DNA of 7,170 bases from Pseudomonadota bacterium (GTDB lineage: Bacteria > Pseudomonadota > Alphaproteobacteria > Rhizobiales > Hyphomicrobiaceae), in NCBI GenBank assembly GCA_003242645.1, contig QGVC01000183.1, positions 1 through 7,170 of the forward strand, given 5' to 3'. Shown piece after piece: positions 6,455 to 7,170 of the stretch. The notes beneath the pieces were generated by a model. It ran no database searches, was not told the DNA's origin, and worked only from the letters and a program-made list of their open reading frames with translations. Made by a program: the position numbers and the translations under genes. Position 1 is the stretch's first letter, and every line of letters begins with the position of its first letter.

Positions 6455-7170
6455 CTATTTCCGCTCCAGCGCCCGTCGCAAAGCCGCGGCGAGCGCGCTT
6501 TCGGCGGGCGGCTCGGATGGCCTGTGTGATCCGCCATTACGGGCGCGTTGGGATGCTCCCGCTGCGCGGTTATTGTCGCGGAACGCGGACCGGTCGATCG
6601 GGCCGGATTTCATCGTGAGCGAGATGCGCTTGCGCTCGACGTCGACCTCCTTCACCCGCACCTTGACCACGTCGCCCGCCTTCACCACCTCGCGCGGGTC
6701 TTTCACGAAGCGGTCGGACAATTCGGAGATGTGCACGAGTCCGTCCTGATGCACGCCGATGTCGACGAACGCACCAAATGCGGCGACGTTGGTGACGACG
6801 CCCTCGAGCTGCATCCCCGGTTTCAGATCCTCGATCTTCTCCACGCCTTCCTGGAAGGAGGCTGTCTTGAACTCGGGGCGCGGGTCCCGGCCGGGCTTCT
6901 CCAGCTCCGCCAGAATGTCCGTCACCGTCGGAATGCCGAACGTTTCGTCGGCAAAGTCGGCGGGGTTGAGGGACTTGAGCAGTGCTCGATCCCCAATCAG
7001 CGATTTCAGCGGCCGCTTCGTCGCCGCCGCGATCTTCTCGACCACAGGATACGCCTCGGGGTGCACCGCTGAGGCGTCGAGCGGGTTCTCGCCGTTCATG
7101 ATCCGCAAGAATCCAGCGGCTTGCTCGAACGCTTTGGGGCCAAGTCGCGGCACCTTCTTCAAGGCGGTGC
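6455..7170 (-). CDS. tex: Tex, RNA-binding transcription accessory protein (C-terminal part; 5' end beyond the window)
   Basis: The frame is open to the window edge. The TTG at 7160-7162 is an internal leucine ([14 protein letters not shown]), not a start. The order of segments matches the C-terminal third of Tex/YhgF. First comes a helix-hairpin-helix region with [20 protein letters not shown], then [19 protein letters not shown] and [23 protein letters not shown]. Next is an S1 RNA-binding domain at about 6605-6826 ([25 protein letters not shown], then [12 protein letters not shown] and [19 protein letters not shown]). The last roughly 45 residues are a disordered Arg/Ala/Ser-rich tail. Tex is a cytosolic nucleic-acid-binding protein linked to transcription and ribosome or RNA quality control, and it is widely conserved. 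It converges on the pump gene and is probably unrelated to efflux. About two thirds of the protein lies outside the window. Confidence 0.93.
   Translation of the reverse strand, partial: TALKKVPRLGPKAFEQAAGFLRIMNGENPLDASAVHPEAYPVVEKIAAATKRPLKSLIGDRALLKSLNPADFADETFGIPTVTDILAELEKPGRDPRPEFKTASFQEGVEKIEDLKPGMQLEGVVTNVAAFGAFVDIGVHQDGLVHISELSDRFVKDPREVVKAGDVVKVRVKEVDVERKRISLTMKSGPIDRSAFRDNNRAAGASQRARNGGSHRPSEPPAESALAAALRRALERK

Noticed and set aside
5819..6529. 236-codon plus-strand frame overlapping the pump 3' end and running into tex
   Set aside because: It is a +1 shadow of the pump gene (Arg/Gly/Ala-rich, no domain) and would overlap two well-supported genes.
7160..7162. TTG as a start codon for the Tex gene
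   Set aside because: The frame continues upstream to the window edge with residues that fit Tex ([10 protein letters not shown]), so this is an internal leucine of a truncated gene.
1..7170. CRISPR array, insertion sequence, tRNA or rRNA gene
   Set aside because: No regularly spaced repeats, transposase or terminal inverted repeats, or tRNA/rRNA-like segments were seen on either strand.

Overview
The window is high-GC DNA. Its protein style suggests an alphaproteobacterium, possibly Hyphomicrobiales; this is inferred from GC content, codon use and gene types, and no taxonomic marker gene is present. All recognisable genes belong to known families, and I saw no new system, mobile element, CRISPR array or RNA gene.

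Layout, left to right. Positions 1-120 (+) are the C-terminal end of a metal-dependent D-threonine aldolase / D-serine dehydratase-type enzyme, recognised by its PNHxC metal site. It converges on a TauE/SafE-family membrane anion exporter at 142-1065 (-). A gene-free stretch of about 320 bp (1066-1383) follows. It holds several short dyads and a TTGACA-type promoter, with an ACCG-TT-CGGT palindrome overlapping the probable transcription start. Next comes a three-gene cluster on the + strand: a TetR-family repressor (1384-1968), an AcrA/MexA-type periplasmic adaptor (2046-3236) and an AcrB/MexB-type RND (HAE1) inner-membrane pump (3261-6431). At the right edge is the C-terminal part of the RNA-binding transcription accessory protein Tex (6455-7170, -), convergent with the pump gene and running off the window.

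How the genes work together. The adaptor and the pump form the inner-membrane and periplasmic parts of a tripartite drug or solvent efflux complex. No outer-membrane channel gene is present, so a TolC-like protein encoded elsewhere would be needed. The TetR gene leads the cluster. The only convincing promoter and operator lie upstream of it, so the simplest model is an autoregulated tetR-adaptor-pump operon that is derepressed when ligand binds the repressor. Nothing in the sequence ties the divergent TauE/SafE gene to the pump beyond the shared intergenic region.
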